64,000 nucleotides of DNA from Singulisphaera acidiphila DSM 18658 (GCF_000242455.2 NC_019892.1:6086744-6150743); one strand, 5' to 3'; positions 18,146 to 27,565 are shown, counted from the stretch's first letter. The notes: generated by a model not told the origin, from the letters alone. Made by a program: numbers and translations.

Positions 18146-18667
18146 ATGGCTCATTCTGATAAGACGCATGAGAAGGTTACCGGGGCCGACCCGAATCTCG
18201 ACCCGATCAGCGGTGAACCCGGAGCCCATCCGTTTGGAGTCGGCCTTGGCGCCGCGGTGGGAGGCGCGACGGCCGGGGTCCTCGGGGGCATCGCGGCTGG
18301 CGCCGTCAGCGGTACTGCGGCGGGGCCGATTGGATCGGTCGTGGGTGCCGTTGTGGGCGGGGTGGCGGGGGGACTGGCCGGCAAGGGGATTGCCGAGTCG
18401 ATCGACCCCACGGTCGAAGATGCCTATTGGCGTGCGAACCACACGGCCCGACCGTATTACGACCCGTCGAGGACTTACGACGATTATGAACCGGCCTATC
18501 GGCACGGCTGGGAATCACGCTCGAAGTACGAAGACAAGAGCTTCGACGATGTTGAGTCCGACCTGCAGCATGATTGGGAGACGAGACAGGCCAAGCCCAG
18601 CAGTATGTCCTGGGAGAAGGCCAGGCCCGCGACTCGTGACGCCTGGGATCGTCTGACCGAGCAATGA
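18146..18667 (+). CDS. Glycine-zipper domain protein
   Basis: The 173-residue protein has a hydrophobic glycine-zipper core (about residues 31-85) with repeated G-xxx-G spacing (VGLGAAVGGATAGVLGG, then VGAVVGGVAGGLAGKG). The C-terminal part is acidic and aromatic with repeated Tyr/Trp motifs: EDAYWRANH, YEPAYRHGWES, DLQHDWETR. Similar proteins are widespread in soil and freshwater bacteria and are often linked to stress responses; the function is unproven. The glycine zipper suggests membrane association. GGGGAGAA lies before the ATG. It is monocistronic. Confidence 0.75.
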   Translation: MAHSDKTHEKVTGADPNLDPISGEPGAHPFGVGLGAAVGGATAGVLGGIAAGAVSGTAAGPIGSVVGAVVGGVAGGLAGKGIAESIDPTVEDAYWRANHTARPYYDPSRTYDDYEPAYRHGWESRSKYEDKSFDDVESDLQHDWETRQAKPSSMSWEKARPATRDAWDRLTEQ

Positions 18668-18936
18668 ACGCGTGACGAAGTGAGGATTTCCTGAGAAAAT
18701 CGATCGATGGGCATACGCGGAATGCGAATGCCTCACGATCATGAAATCACCCGCCGATCGCGTTAAGGCGAGTTCGGGTGCCCCGCGTTTTTGGAAATCA
18801 TCCCAATGGGCAGGGACTTCGCGCGGATCCAGCCGCCCGGGGTCCCGGCCCATATCTCTTGATTGATGGGCGGGAGGGTGGGCTGTTGATCGCGTTGCCG
18901 TGAGTCATGAGCGTTCAAACGACGCGGGCCGCGATG

Positions 18937-19155
18937 TCAGCGTTCCCGGTAGATGATCCGCCCCTTGGTCAGGTCGTACGGTGTGATTTCAATCGTCACC
19001 CGGTCACCCGGGACGATTCGGATGAAATTTTTGCGCATTTTCCCGGCGATGTGCGCCAGGATGCGGTGTCCGCTCTCCAACTCCACCATAAACTGCGTAT
19101 TAGGCAGGGCCTCAACAATGCGGCCCTCGGTCCGAATCGGTTCCTCTTTGGCCAC
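18937..19155 (-). CDS. infA: Translation initiation factor IF-1
   Basis: The 72-residue product is a complete IF-1. It has the single S1/OB fold with EGRIVEALPNTQFMVELESG, HIAGKMRKNFIRI and GDRVTIEITPYDLTKGRI, which are near-universal in this family. IF-1 binds the ribosomal A site in initiation and helps IF-2 and IF-3. Length and both ends match the family. It stands apart from the usual ribosomal protein operon. The small gene is preceded by a 373-bp gap that follows cysI on the same strand. Confidence 0.97.
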   Translation of the reverse strand: MAKEEPIRTEGRIVEALPNTQFMVELESGHRILAHIAGKMRKNFIRIVPGDRVTIEITPYDLTKGRIIYRER

Positions 19156-19528
19156 GCGGATCTCCTGCGACGACCGGCATCACCCTAGTCGTGATCTGGG
19201 GGCATATCCATCCGGAATGAAGGGAAAGGCCATCTCGGGTCAGGGGGTTCACGAAGTTTATTCTTCGTGAGGCCCGGTGACTCGAGCGTGTGGCAACGAA
19301 TTCGTTCCCCTCGCCGGAACCATTGCAATTGCTGCGAGGACGCCGGTCACTCAAACGTAGGCCGAAGCCGATCGGAATCGATCGCAATCAGCGGTTCGTC
19401 CTCATCGAGCGAACGCAGCGTCTTGACACGCGGTCGTAAGGATACTCGATCCCCGCCGTCTTGACTAGCAGTGAACTCGGGGGAATCCTCCCGAGTCTGC
19501 CCAAAACGGGGGGATCGCGGGAGCGAGC
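19156..19528. other. Gap between cysI and infA
   Basis: No supported gene is present. A perfect 8-bp stem with a 6-base loop (TCACGAAG at 19249-19256, complement at 19263-19270) lies upstream of infA on its strand. It lacks a U tract, so its role is open. The promoter of infA should be in this region. Confidence 0.35.
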
Positions 19529-21292
19529 TCAGGCCGGACTGGGCTCACCGGCCAGTTCCTCGACACCGATCCGCAGGCAGAAGTCGCCAAACGTTTCTTC
19601 GGCGAGACGCTCGGCCTTGTAGCGGGCGAACACGACGGCGAGCTCGGGAACGACCCGATCGAACGGCACGTAGTCCTTGAATTCGATGTTGAGCCGATCG
19701 CCCAAGGTCCGGCCGGCGAGGAAGATGGTGTAGGTGCCGGGTCCGGGGGTGCCGTCGGGGTTCTTGCTCGCCGAGCGGCCCACCAAGCCGATGTCGGAGT
19801 TGTAAGGCCGGGCACAACCGTTCGGGCACCCCGTCATCCGGACCGTGAACCGATCGTTCTCGAGACCGAGCTTGGCGAGTTCCACCTCGAGCTGGTCCAT
19901 GATCGTCGGCAAGGCGCGTTCGGACTCGGTGACGGCCAGCCCGCAGGTCGGCAGCGCCGGGCAGGCCATCGACCAGCGGCGGACGGTGGAAATCTGCTCG
20001 ACCGTGGCGATCCCGTACTCTTGCAAGGTCGCCTCGATATCAGCCCGCCAGGCCGGATCGAGGTCGATCAGCATGAGCGACTGCTGGCAGGTGAGCCGCC
20101 CGGCCACCTGGTACTTCGAGAACAAGGCGCGGAGGCCGCTGGCCAGACGCAATGAGCCTTCGTCCTTGATCCGGCCGTTTTCGACCGGGAGTCCGAGGAA
20201 CAACTTACCGTCGCCTTGTTCGTTCCAGCCGAGGTGGTCGTCGACGTCGGTGATCGGCGCGTCTTTCGGGTCGGCGAGCGGCTGGCCGAAATACTCTTCG
20301 ACCTTGGCCCGGAAGGCAGGGACGCCCCAGTCGTGAATGATGTACTTGAGTCGTGCCCGTTTACGGTCGGACCGGTTCCCGTAGTCCCGGAAGACCTTGA
20401 TGATGGCCTCACCGATTTTGATGACGTCGGCCCGGTCGACGTAACAGATCGGAACCCCCAGGAAGGGGAACGTCTTCTGGGCGCTTGGCGTGGTGCCCAT
20501 GCCGCCGCCGGCCAGGATGTTGTAGCCGACCAGGGTTCCGTTTTCGACGATCGCCACGCATCCCAGGTCGTTCGCCTGGACGTCGGTGCAATTGTCGTTC
20601 GGGAAGGCGAACGCCGTCTTGAACTTGCGCGGGAGGAAGGCCTTGCCGTAAATCGGCTCGGTCGGATCGTCGCCGGGCGTCGGCACGAGAATCGGCCCGG
20701 CGGTGGGGAAGAGCGGATTCTCGATCTTCTCGCCGTCGAACCAGATGTCCCAGTAGCTCGACGCGCGCGGAGCGCAATGGGAGGCCCAGCGATCGGCGTC
20801 GGCCTGCATCGCCTCGTGAACCGAGTCGTGGATCGGCGCGGGGCAGCAGAGGACGTTACGCTCGACGTCGCCGCAGGTCGCCAATGTCGAGAGGAGCGAC
20901 TCGTTGACCGCCCGAATCGTCGAGGTGAGATCCTGCTTTGCCACGCCGTGAAGCTGGAACTCCTGCCGCGTCGTGATCCGGATCGTGTTGTTGCCCACCG
21001 TCATGGCGAGCTTGTCAACCGCCAGGTACTGCTGGGCCGTGATCTTCCCCCCCACGACCCGGGTCCGGACCATGAACTGGAAGCCCTTCTCCTTGCCCTC
21101 CCGCTTGAACTGCGTGCGATGGTCGCGATCGTCCTGTTGGTACGACCCGTGGAATTTGAGGACCACCGCCGCATTTTCGCTGAAGTGCGTCTGCCCGTCG
21201 TGGACTTCCTCGGCGAGAAAGGTCTTCAAATACTGGCTGGCGACCTTGATCGCCTCAGCTTTACTCGGCTTGGCTCCGCCGCTCGGCTCCAT
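19529..21292 (-). CDS. cysI: Sulfite reductase hemoprotein (CysI type)
   Basis: The 587-residue enzyme matches assimilatory sulfite/nitrite reductases with siroheme and a 4Fe-4S cluster. The cluster-siroheme cysteines are visible as ACPALPTC (C444 and C450) and TGCPNGC (C489 and C493). Siroheme-binding arginines lie in RTRVVGGKI and TRQEFQLHG. It reduces sulfite to sulfide with six electrons for cysteine synthesis. No flavoprotein partner (cysJ) is nearby, so ferredoxin is a possible donor. I used the ATG at 21292, which has GAGGAG 10 bases upstream, instead of an in-frame start 12 codons earlier. The assignment over nitrite reductase rests on overall similarity. Confidence 0.9.
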   Translation of the reverse strand: MEPSGGAKPSKAEAIKVASQYLKTFLAEEVHDGQTHFSENAAVVLKFHGSYQQDDRDHRTQFKREGKEKGFQFMVRTRVVGGKITAQQYLAVDKLAMTVGNNTIRITTRQEFQLHGVAKQDLTSTIRAVNESLLSTLATCGDVERNVLCCPAPIHDSVHEAMQADADRWASHCAPRASSYWDIWFDGEKIENPLFPTAGPILVPTPGDDPTEPIYGKAFLPRKFKTAFAFPNDNCTDVQANDLGCVAIVENGTLVGYNILAGGGMGTTPSAQKTFPFLGVPICYVDRADVIKIGEAIIKVFRDYGNRSDRKRARLKYIIHDWGVPAFRAKVEEYFGQPLADPKDAPITDVDDHLGWNEQGDGKLFLGLPVENGRIKDEGSLRLASGLRALFSKYQVAGRLTCQQSLMLIDLDPAWRADIEATLQEYGIATVEQISTVRRWSMACPALPTCGLAVTESERALPTIMDQLEVELAKLGLENDRFTVRMTGCPNGCARPYNSDIGLVGRSASKNPDGTPGPGTYTIFLAGRTLGDRLNIEFKDYVPFDRVVPELAVVFARYKAERLAEETFGDFCLRIGVEELAGEPSPA

Positions 21293-21527
21293 CGCGATCA
21301 ATCTCCTCGACACCGGCCCGATCGTCACAGCTCTTTTGGGGATGGTCGGGAAAGGTCAGTTTCTTAGTGAAGATAGTCAAGTACGATTCTATCTCGGAGG
21401 CTTCTGTAAATCAACGGTTCTACGCTTCTGGTTTCGGGACGACAAGAGGCAGTGTGCAGGTTACGCTGAAGGGAGTGTGAATCAGTGACGACTTTCCCGC
21501 GAGTCGATCGACGGGGGTACACCTCGG

Positions 21528-22061
21528 ATGATCACGCCCATGGCTGAATATTCGCTGGAAGGTCCGAAGCCGGCGCGAATGTACGAAGTGATCTTGCCCA
21601 AGAAGCTCGGCTACTTCGGTAAGGTCCAGGAGGTCCTCGAGGACCTCTTTAACGAAGACGCCATTCGTGCCATTCCCTTTGTCAAGCAGACGATTGCCCA
21701 TAACCGCCAGCGCGATCCGACGTTTGACGAAGACTCCTGGATCAAGACGCTCCGCCTCGCTTCCCGAGGCTATTCGATCTACGAGATGGATGGCCGATAT
21801 CTCTCCGCCCAGGAGGGACCGGTCGACGAGCGAGTCCTTGTGATTCGCTTCATCTTCCATAATCCAGGGGGAGCGGCCGACCCCAAGACCGACTTCCTCG
21901 CGGTTTCGCTCGAGGTGATCAACCACCTTGTGGCCCACCGCTTCGCCACCGAGCTTGGCGTTGAGGAAGAGATCTGGTTCCTTGAGTATAACCACACCCA
22001 GCTTGCAATTTGGCGCAAACGGAAATCCGAGACTTCGACCGACGAGGAGAATGGACTTTGA
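21528..22061 (+). CDS. Conserved hypothetical protein
   Basis: The 177-residue acidic protein has no motif I recognise. It contains VILPKKLGYFGKVQEVLEDLF, followed by alternating polar and hydrophobic strands (YSIYEMDGRYLSAQ; ERVLVIRFIFHNPGG) and ends in a charged tail. There is no signal peptide or membrane helix, so it is probably cytosolic. The start could be the ATG at 21528 or at 21540; I used the first because a GGGGG stretch lies upstream. Its stop codon overlaps the TTG start of the DinB-like gene, which implies translational coupling and a shared function. Confidence 0.65.
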   Translation: MITPMAEYSLEGPKPARMYEVILPKKLGYFGKVQEVLEDLFNEDAIRAIPFVKQTIAHNRQRDPTFDEDSWIKTLRLASRGYSIYEMDGRYLSAQEGPVDERVLVIRFIFHNPGGAADPKTDFLAVSLEVINHLVAHRFATELGVEEEIWFLEYNHTQLAIWRKRKSETSTDEENGL

Positions 22062-22555
22062 GCGACCCTACGTCCGTGATCGATCGCTATGCCGAAGGGG
22101 GCCCCTTACTTCAGTACGCCACCTCGGGGCTGCCCTCAGAACATGAAGCGACACGCGTTGGGCCGGGACTTTGGAGCCTCTCCGAGCTTGTTGCCCATTT
22201 ACTCGACGCCGACCTTGTGATTGCCGACCGAATGAAACGGGTGATCGCCGAGAACGATCCCGTGCTCCAAGCCTTCGACGAAAATGCCTGGATCGAACGA
22301 CTCGACTCTCAGGCGATGCCGGTCGAGGAGGCTGTCGCTCTCTTCGCGGCGAACCGACGCTGGATGACGCGGGTCCTTCACAACTGCACCGAGGCCGATT
22401 TCGCTCGGAGCGGCCGGCATACTGAGGACGGTCGGAAGACACTGGCCGAACTTGTCGCCAAGGCGGTCAGTCACCTCGATCACCACCTTGTTTTTCTCTA
22501 CGCCAAGCGGGCCGCGCTGGGCACGGCCGTCCTACCTCGATACACGGCGCGGTGA
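22058..22555 (+). CDS. DinB-like four-helix protein
   Basis: The 165-residue protein has the features of the DinB/YfiT superfamily: an early helix with VIDRYAEGG, then GLWSLSELVAHLLDADLVIADRM, a helix with EEAVALFAANRRWMTRVL, and KTLAELVAKAVSHLDHHLVFL with a conserved His pair near the C-terminus. The usual three metal-binding histidines are at least partly present. These proteins are metal-dependent enzymes or thiol transferases; the substrate is not predictable. The start is inferred to be the TTG at 22058, with GAGGAGA 8 bases upstream and overlapping the previous stop (TTGA). No ATG gives a comparable start. Confidence 0.7.
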   Translation: MSDPTSVIDRYAEGGPLLQYATSGLPSEHEATRVGPGLWSLSELVAHLLDADLVIADRMKRVIAENDPVLQAFDENAWIERLDSQAMPVEEAVALFAANRRWMTRVLHNCTEADFARSGRHTEDGRKTLAELVAKAVSHLDHHLVFLYAKRAALGTAVLPRYTAR

Positions 22556-22559
22556 GGCG

Positions 22560-23174
22560 TCACTCGTTGAGCCAGGTGCGGCGGATCAGCTCGAGCTTGT
22601 TGGCCACGGTTCGCAGGGCGCATCCGAGTTTTTGGCGAATTTCTTCGTTGGTATACCCTTCCATCTTCCAGATTGCGATCCGGCGGAGGGTCTCGTCTCC
22701 CAGGAGGTTGAGGAGCCGGCGATGCTCGTCGGCAACCATGGCGGCGAACTCCGGGCTCGGTTCGGAACCGACCATCTGGTCGAGTCCGCCGAGCCCTTCG
22801 TCGGCGAGGGGGCCGGCGAGGGCCGACTCTCCGACGACTCGGCCACCGCCTCGCTTTTGGCGGCCCTCGCGCTGCATCTGGTCGACGGCCTTGCGGGCGG
22901 TGATCACGACGAGGAGTTTCCAGAGGTCGTCACGATCGGCGAGTTGCGGGAACCGGCCGAGGGCGGCCCCCGCACAGAGGCTGTCGAAGGCGCTCAGAGC
23001 GGCATCTTCCTCATCTTCAACGATGCCGGGCCGGCGCGTCGCGCGAAGCTTGGCGCGGGCCACATGGACCAACTTGTCGAAGTAGCGATCCCAGAGCTTC
23101 TGCGCAGCGGCCTGATCGCCCGCCTTGAGGCTGCCGACCCAGATTGAGACCGACCCCTTATCCTCTGTGGTCAT
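22560..23174 (-). CDS. ECF-type sigma factor
   Basis: The 204-residue protein has sigma region 2 (DQAAAQKLWDRYFDKLVHVARAKL, about residues 20-90) and a region 4 with WKMEGYTNEEIRQKLGCALRTVANKLE (about 165-200). This kind of ECF factor, with AL..F.SLC..A and LWKLLVVITARKA, is typical of planctomycete ECF groups linked to Ser/Thr kinases. The ATG at 23174 with GGGAG upstream is preferred to an in-frame start 45 codons earlier. The gene follows a Ser/Thr kinase-GAF gene on the same strand by 131 bp, so the kinase is the likely regulator in place of an anti-sigma factor. Confidence 0.88.
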   Translation of the reverse strand: MTTEDKGSVSIWVGSLKAGDQAAAQKLWDRYFDKLVHVARAKLRATRRPGIVEDEEDAALSAFDSLCAGAALGRFPQLADRDDLWKLLVVITARKAVDQMQREGRQKRGGGRVVGESALAGPLADEGLGGLDQMVGSEPSPEFAAMVADEHRRLLNLLGDETLRRIAIWKMEGYTNEEIRQKLGCALRTVANKLELIRRTWLNE

Positions 23175-23305
23175 GCTGCAATATCTCCCACTCTCCGCTC
23201 GTTGCCCAGCAGAATTGTAACGATCGTGAACGAATCGGGTACGGTCCGGATTCATCAAGGTGACCAACCTCGAAACCAACGGGCCCGGCCGTGCTTGGAA
23301 GTGGC

Positions 23306-25252
23306 TCAAGGGAGGTGTGGCTCGCCCTCGCTTGGGGGCGAGGTGAGAGTGACGGTCTCGACATCCGAATCGTCGATGGTTTCGGTAAATGGGCCTTTGG
23401 GCACGGGCTGGCGGCGTGTGTGTTCGACGGCGACTGCGGCGGAGGCGGCCAAGGAGGCGAGGACCTCTTCGTCAACGACTTCAAAGTCGCCGCCCCGCTT
23501 GTTGAGGACCTGGAAGACGCCGAGGATTCGGCCGTTCTGGCCGGTCATCGGGAAGGTCAAGAGGTTCCTCGTACGATAGCCGCTGCGTTTATCGATCTCG
23601 GGGTTGAATCGAGGGTCGGCATAGGCGTCGGGGATGTGGATCGTTTCCCCGGTGACCGCGACGGTCCCGGCGATCCCGACGCCAAGGGGGACGCGGATCT
23701 CGCCGACGGTCGAGTCAATCGTGAGTTTCGACCAGAGCTCGCCGCGCTCGCGATCGATCATGTAGATCGTGGCGAGCTCGGCATTGGCCACCCGGCAGGC
23801 GGTTTCGCCGAGCAGGAACAGCAGCTTGTCGACGTCGGTGATCGTCATCAACCGCCGCGTCATTTCGCCCAGCAGATGAAGTCGCTCCGCATGCCGTTCG
23901 GCGGAGAGCTGCTGCTGGGCCAGTTGTCTCAAGGCCGACTGGAGCCGGGCATGGTACCAGGATGCGCCCGCCAGGAGGCCGAGCACGGCCACGGCGCTGA
24001 CGACCAGGGCGTTCGAAGCCCAGAAACCGACCAGGAGCCCGAGGGTGGCCACGGTCCCTGACCCGACGAGCATGGCCCGCACCGGTTGGCGTCGGCTCCA
24101 TCGCATGGCTCGCTCGAGTCGACCTGCGGGCTGGGCGGCGATCGGCGCACCCCCCAGGAACGCGTGCAAGTCGTTGGCTAACGCCTCGGCGCTCGGGTAA
24201 CGCCGCGTCGGTTCTTTCTCCAGGCACTTCAGGCAAATCGTCTCGATGTCGCGAGGCAGCTTGGTCCGCAGCCGTCCCGGGGGGACCGGGTCCTGGTTCA
24301 GGGCCAGGAGTAAGGTCTCCAACGCGGTGGCGGCCAGGAACGGGGGCAATCCGGTGAGCATCTCGTAGAGCGTGGCGCCCAGGGCATAGACGTCGGCGAG
24401 CGGGCCGAGCTCGTGGCCATCGCCTCGTGCCTGTTCCGGAGCCATGTAGGCCGGAGTGCCGACGAGGGTTTCGGTCCGCGATGGATTCACCGAGCTGACC
24501 CCGGTGACGATCTTGGCCAGACCGAAGTCGGTGATCTTGGGCTCGCCGCCATGAGTCAGCAAGATATTGGCCGGCTTGATATCGCGATGGACGATCCCGC
24601 GCTCGTGGGCCACGTGGGTGGCGCGTGCCAAGGTCTCAATGATCTGGGCGGCCTGCCGGATGGGCAGGGGCCCCCCGTTCAACTTCCGAGCGAGGCTCCC
24701 CCCCTCGACGAACTCCATCGAGAAATAGGGAAATCCGTCACGCTCGCCGATTTCGTAGATCTGCACGAAGTTCGGATGCGAAAGCCGGGCCACGGCCTGG
24801 GCCTCGGTCCGAAACCGAGCCAATGACTTGGGGTTGGTGTGTGATTCCGCGAGAATCATCTTGAGCGCGACGATCCGGTCGAGCTTGACCTGCCGGGCTC
24901 GGAACACGACCCCCATCCCCCCTCGGCCAATCTCTTCAAGAATCTCGAGGTCGTCGTCCCCTTGCGGGATCTGGAATCCCGATGAAGGGGGGGCGAGCGT
25001 CTTGGAACTGATGGTCAGATCCTTGTGCGGCATCTGGTTTTCAGCGGCCTTGTGGCGATAGTGCTTCAGAAGCGCGGAGAGTTCGGCGTGGAGTGCGGCT
25101 CGTTCCTCGCTCCCGGTCTCGCCGAGAAAATCCTCGAGCCGTGGCGTTTCCCCCGCGCGTAGAAGCACTTCGAACCGGTCGCAAATCTCGACCACACGCC
25201 GGAACTGGGATAGCGGCAGAGCGGGGCGGGCCGTCGGATCGGCCGGGTTCAT
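23306..25252 (-). CDS. Ser/Thr protein kinase with two-helix membrane segment and GAF domain
   Basis: The 648-residue protein has a Hanks-type kinase domain (about residues 105-365): GRGGMGVVFRARQ as glycine loop, VALKMI, HRDIKPANILL as catalytic loop, DFGLAK and APEQARGDG. Hydrophobic segments at about 400-445 follow. The C-terminus (about 470-625) is a GAF domain: MTRRLMTITDVDKLLFLLGE and VGIAGTVAVTGETIHIPDAY. A ligand or redox signal sensed by GAF could set kinase activity. The gene directly precedes an ECF sigma factor gene on the same strand. All active-site motifs are intact, so the kinase should be active. Confidence 0.9.
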   Translation of the reverse strand: MNPADPTARPALPLSQFRRVVEICDRFEVLLRAGETPRLEDFLGETGSEERAALHAELSALLKHYRHKAAENQMPHKDLTISSKTLAPPSSGFQIPQGDDDLEILEEIGRGGMGVVFRARQVKLDRIVALKMILAESHTNPKSLARFRTEAQAVARLSHPNFVQIYEIGERDGFPYFSMEFVEGGSLARKLNGGPLPIRQAAQIIETLARATHVAHERGIVHRDIKPANILLTHGGEPKITDFGLAKIVTGVSSVNPSRTETLVGTPAYMAPEQARGDGHELGPLADVYALGATLYEMLTGLPPFLAATALETLLLALNQDPVPPGRLRTKLPRDIETICLKCLEKEPTRRYPSAEALANDLHAFLGGAPIAAQPAGRLERAMRWSRRQPVRAMLVGSGTVATLGLLVGFWASNALVVSAVAVLGLLAGASWYHARLQSALRQLAQQQLSAERHAERLHLLGEMTRRLMTITDVDKLLFLLGETACRVANAELATIYMIDRERGELWSKLTIDSTVGEIRVPLGVGIAGTVAVTGETIHIPDAYADPRFNPEIDKRSGYRTRNLLTFPMTGQNGRILGVFQVLNKRGGDFEVVDEEVLASLAASAAVAVEHTRRQPVPKGPFTETIDDSDVETVTLTSPPSEGEPHLP

Positions 25253-25696
25253 GATGCAGGGTCTCGAGGCGGAAAAAAAGGGGAGCGAAGCGGGTCATCG
25301 CCGATGACAGGTCATGACTGACAGTTAAGAACGTACCCTCCTCGAAGCAGGATGTCGATGAGAGGGGCGTGATCGGGTCCTTTTGAAACGAACGAACCAC
25401 CCCGTCTCGTCTGACCAAGCCCTAGAGTCGCCCTGTCCCTCCCGGTCGGCCGAATGAGGTTGCACGGGGACCGGGGGAGTGCTACCATTCTCGCACGATC
25501 ATTATGTTTTGTGGGATTGTTCTCCCCCTTCCCGCCTGCTTTTGTTGGCTCGCCTGAGCTCTCTATCAACTCGCCCGCTCGAGCCGACCCGGTTCCCTGG
25601 TCGGGGGATCCAACGCCGCGTCGGCCCCGGGGCCTTGCCCCGCTCGCTTCGCCAGGTCGCCGCGATGGTGCGACGCTCTCTCGTGGAAAGGCATCC
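25253..25696. other. Divergent intergenic region
   Basis: This 444-bp region separates the kinase gene (minus) from the small membrane gene (plus). I see no supported coding sequence. A candidate plus-strand promoter is listed at 25460-25488. Confidence 0.3.
25460..25488 (+). promoter_or_regulatory. Candidate sigma-70-like promoter
   Basis: TTGCAC and TACCAT are separated by 17 bp, and a TGC precedes the -10 box. It faces the small membrane protein gene at 25697, leaving a leader of about 200 bases. The match is moderate. Confidence 0.35.
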
Positions 25697-26056
25697 ATGC
25701 TGAATTTCAACATCAATCTTACCAGCCTTGCCATTATTCTTTGGTCGGGAATGCTGATCATTGCCGGATCGATCTGGGTTCTCTCCTCGCAGGTCCGGAA
25801 AGTGGCGGATTTGCTCGAGGATCAGGGGCGTGAGACCTCGGCCACTCAACTCGTTGAGTCCCCCTACGAGGCGAGGCTTGCGGCAACGTCGACCCGGATC
25901 GCGAGGCGAGGCGCTTCGGGCAGCCTTCGGAGCACGGGGCGGACCAGTCTTGCAGGAGCCCGCAGCCAGGGGCAACTGGCGACGCTTCGCCGCGAAGCCT
26001 CCGTCTTGAGTCGCGCGATCGCGTCTCAAGTGCCCGACGATCGCTCGGCTTCGTGA
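25697..26056 (+). CDS. Small single-pass membrane protein
   Basis: The 119-residue protein has one N-terminal transmembrane helix (about residues 8-30: SLAIILWSGMLIIAGSIWVL). A charged stretch, QVRKVADLLEDQGRE, and an Arg/Ser-rich basic tail follow. No known family was recognised. The ATG at 25697 with GGAAAGG upstream is favoured because it puts the helix at the N-terminus; the frame is open further upstream but that part looks non-coding. It lies 163 bp before the PP2C phosphatase gene on the same strand, so it may be a membrane partner of that signalling protein. Confidence 0.55.
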   Translation: MLNFNINLTSLAIILWSGMLIIAGSIWVLSSQVRKVADLLEDQGRETSATQLVESPYEARLAATSTRIARRGASGSLRSTGRTSLAGARSQGQLATLRREASVLSRAIASQVPDDRSAS

Positions 26057-26219
26057 ACGCAGGCCAGCTCGACTTAGGAGATCGGATCCCGTCGAACCAA
26101 GGCTCTCGGTTTGGTCGATCAGTGTGAATCAGTTGCCGGGTCCCCTACAATAGGGCCATTATCGAACCGGAATCACTCCGCGTCTCGGTCAAAAGGCTCC
26201 ACGACCTGGGGACGGCACC

Positions 26220-27524
26220 ATGGGAATCGACCAGCAATTCGCCGAGCCGAGACTTCCGAACCTCGACTGGCGCAAGCGACTTGACGTCATCGTTGAGACG
26301 ATGCGCGAGATGAGCCTCCAGACTGATCCACAGGCCATGGTTCGCGCCTACGGGAAGCGGATCCGACAACTGATGCCCGCCGATCGTCACGTCGCCTTGA
26401 GCCGGCGCGGTCTCGAGACGCCCCAATATCGGATCACTCGAGCGAGTCAGTGGACCGAAGAGATCAACCCCTGGAAGGAGAAGCACCGGCTGCCGCTCCT
26501 GGAAGGGGGGCTGCTCGGTGAGCTGCTCTACAGCGATAAACCGCAAATCATCGACGATTTGCAGTTCGCTCCCGACGATCCGGCCGCCAGCTATTTGGCT
26601 GGCCAGCGGTCGCTGATGGCTATCCCCCACTATGACGGCGGGGTGGCTCTCAACATGACCGTTTTGATGCGGTCTATCCCCCACGCATTCGATCGGGACG
26701 ACTTTCCCGAGCAAGTCTGGATGAGCAACCTGTTCGGCCGGGCGACCCAGAACCTCGTCCTGGCCGAGGAGCTGAGGCAGGCCTATGACGTCGTCGACCG
26801 GGAGTTGAAGCTGGTCGCCGACATTCAACGCTCCCTGCTCCCCAAAACGATCCCGCGTATTCCAGGGCTCGACATGGCCGCGTCCTATCAGACGTCGCAG
26901 TGGGCCGGCGGTGACTACTACGACTTTTTCCCTTTGTCCGAGAACCGTTGGGGCATCTTGATCGCCGATGTCAGCGGCCACGGCACCCCCGCCGCCGTCA
27001 TGATGGCGATCACCCATAGCATCGCGCACGCCGTTCCCAACTTCCCCGATCCCCCCGCCACGATGCTCAACCACGTCAACCAGCAGTTGGCGACGCTCTA
27101 CACGACCAACAATGAGGCCTTTGTCACGGCCTTCTACGGAATCTACGACCCTGTCAAGCGCACGCTGACCTACGCCAGCGCGGGGCACAACCCGCCGCGT
27201 CTCAAGCGGTGCGAGGACGGCTCGATCATCGCACTCGACGGTGTTGGCAACCTCCCCTTGGGTGTCATGGCCGACGTGGTCTACGATCAATACACCCAGG
27301 TGCTTCGCCCCGGCGACCAGATCGTCTTCTACACCGACGGCATTACCGAAGCCACGAATCCGGCGGGCAAGATGTTCGATACCGAGCGACTCGACGAAGC
27401 CGTGGCCAATTGCCACCTCGATGCCAACGGCCTGATCGAGGCCGTTCTCGGCGCCGTTGAGCGATTCACCGCCGGTGAACCCGCGGCCGACGATCGCACG
27501 CTCCTTGTGGCCAAGGTCTTCTAG
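26220..27524 (+). CDS. GAF-PP2C (SpoIIE/RsbU-like) Ser/Thr phosphatase
   Basis: The 434-residue protein has an N-terminal sensor part (about residues 15-190), probably GAF-like, a short coiled-coil link (QAYDVVDRELKLVADIQRSLLPK) and a PP2C-SIG domain (about 205-432). Metal-binding motifs of the phosphatase are present: WAGGDYYDFF, ADVSGHGTPAAVMMA, SAGHNPPRL, YTDGITEATN and DDRTLL. Such enzymes dephosphorylate anti-sigma factor antagonists or other Ser/Thr phosphoproteins. The kinase-GAF/ECF pair lies about 1 kb away on the other strand, making this a plausible opposing partner. No STAS or HPK-type anti-sigma gene is adjacent. Confidence 0.9.
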   Translation: MGIDQQFAEPRLPNLDWRKRLDVIVETMREMSLQTDPQAMVRAYGKRIRQLMPADRHVALSRRGLETPQYRITRASQWTEEINPWKEKHRLPLLEGGLLGELLYSDKPQIIDDLQFAPDDPAASYLAGQRSLMAIPHYDGGVALNMTVLMRSIPHAFDRDDFPEQVWMSNLFGRATQNLVLAEELRQAYDVVDRELKLVADIQRSLLPKTIPRIPGLDMAASYQTSQWAGGDYYDFFPLSENRWGILIADVSGHGTPAAVMMAITHSIAHAVPNFPDPPATMLNHVNQQLATLYTTNNEAFVTAFYGIYDPVKRTLTYASAGHNPPRLKRCEDGSIIALDGVGNLPLGVMADVVYDQYTQVLRPGDQIVFYTDGITEATNPAGKMFDTERLDEAVANCHLDANGLIEAVLGAVERFTAGEPAADDRTLLVAKVF

Positions 27525-27565
27525 CCCGGCCAATATGGAAACATCCACGAACAGGTGAATGCTCG

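Noticed and set aside
20216..21367. 383-codon plus-strand open frame opposite cysI
   Set aside because: It is antisense to the sulfite reductase gene and shows no family motif.
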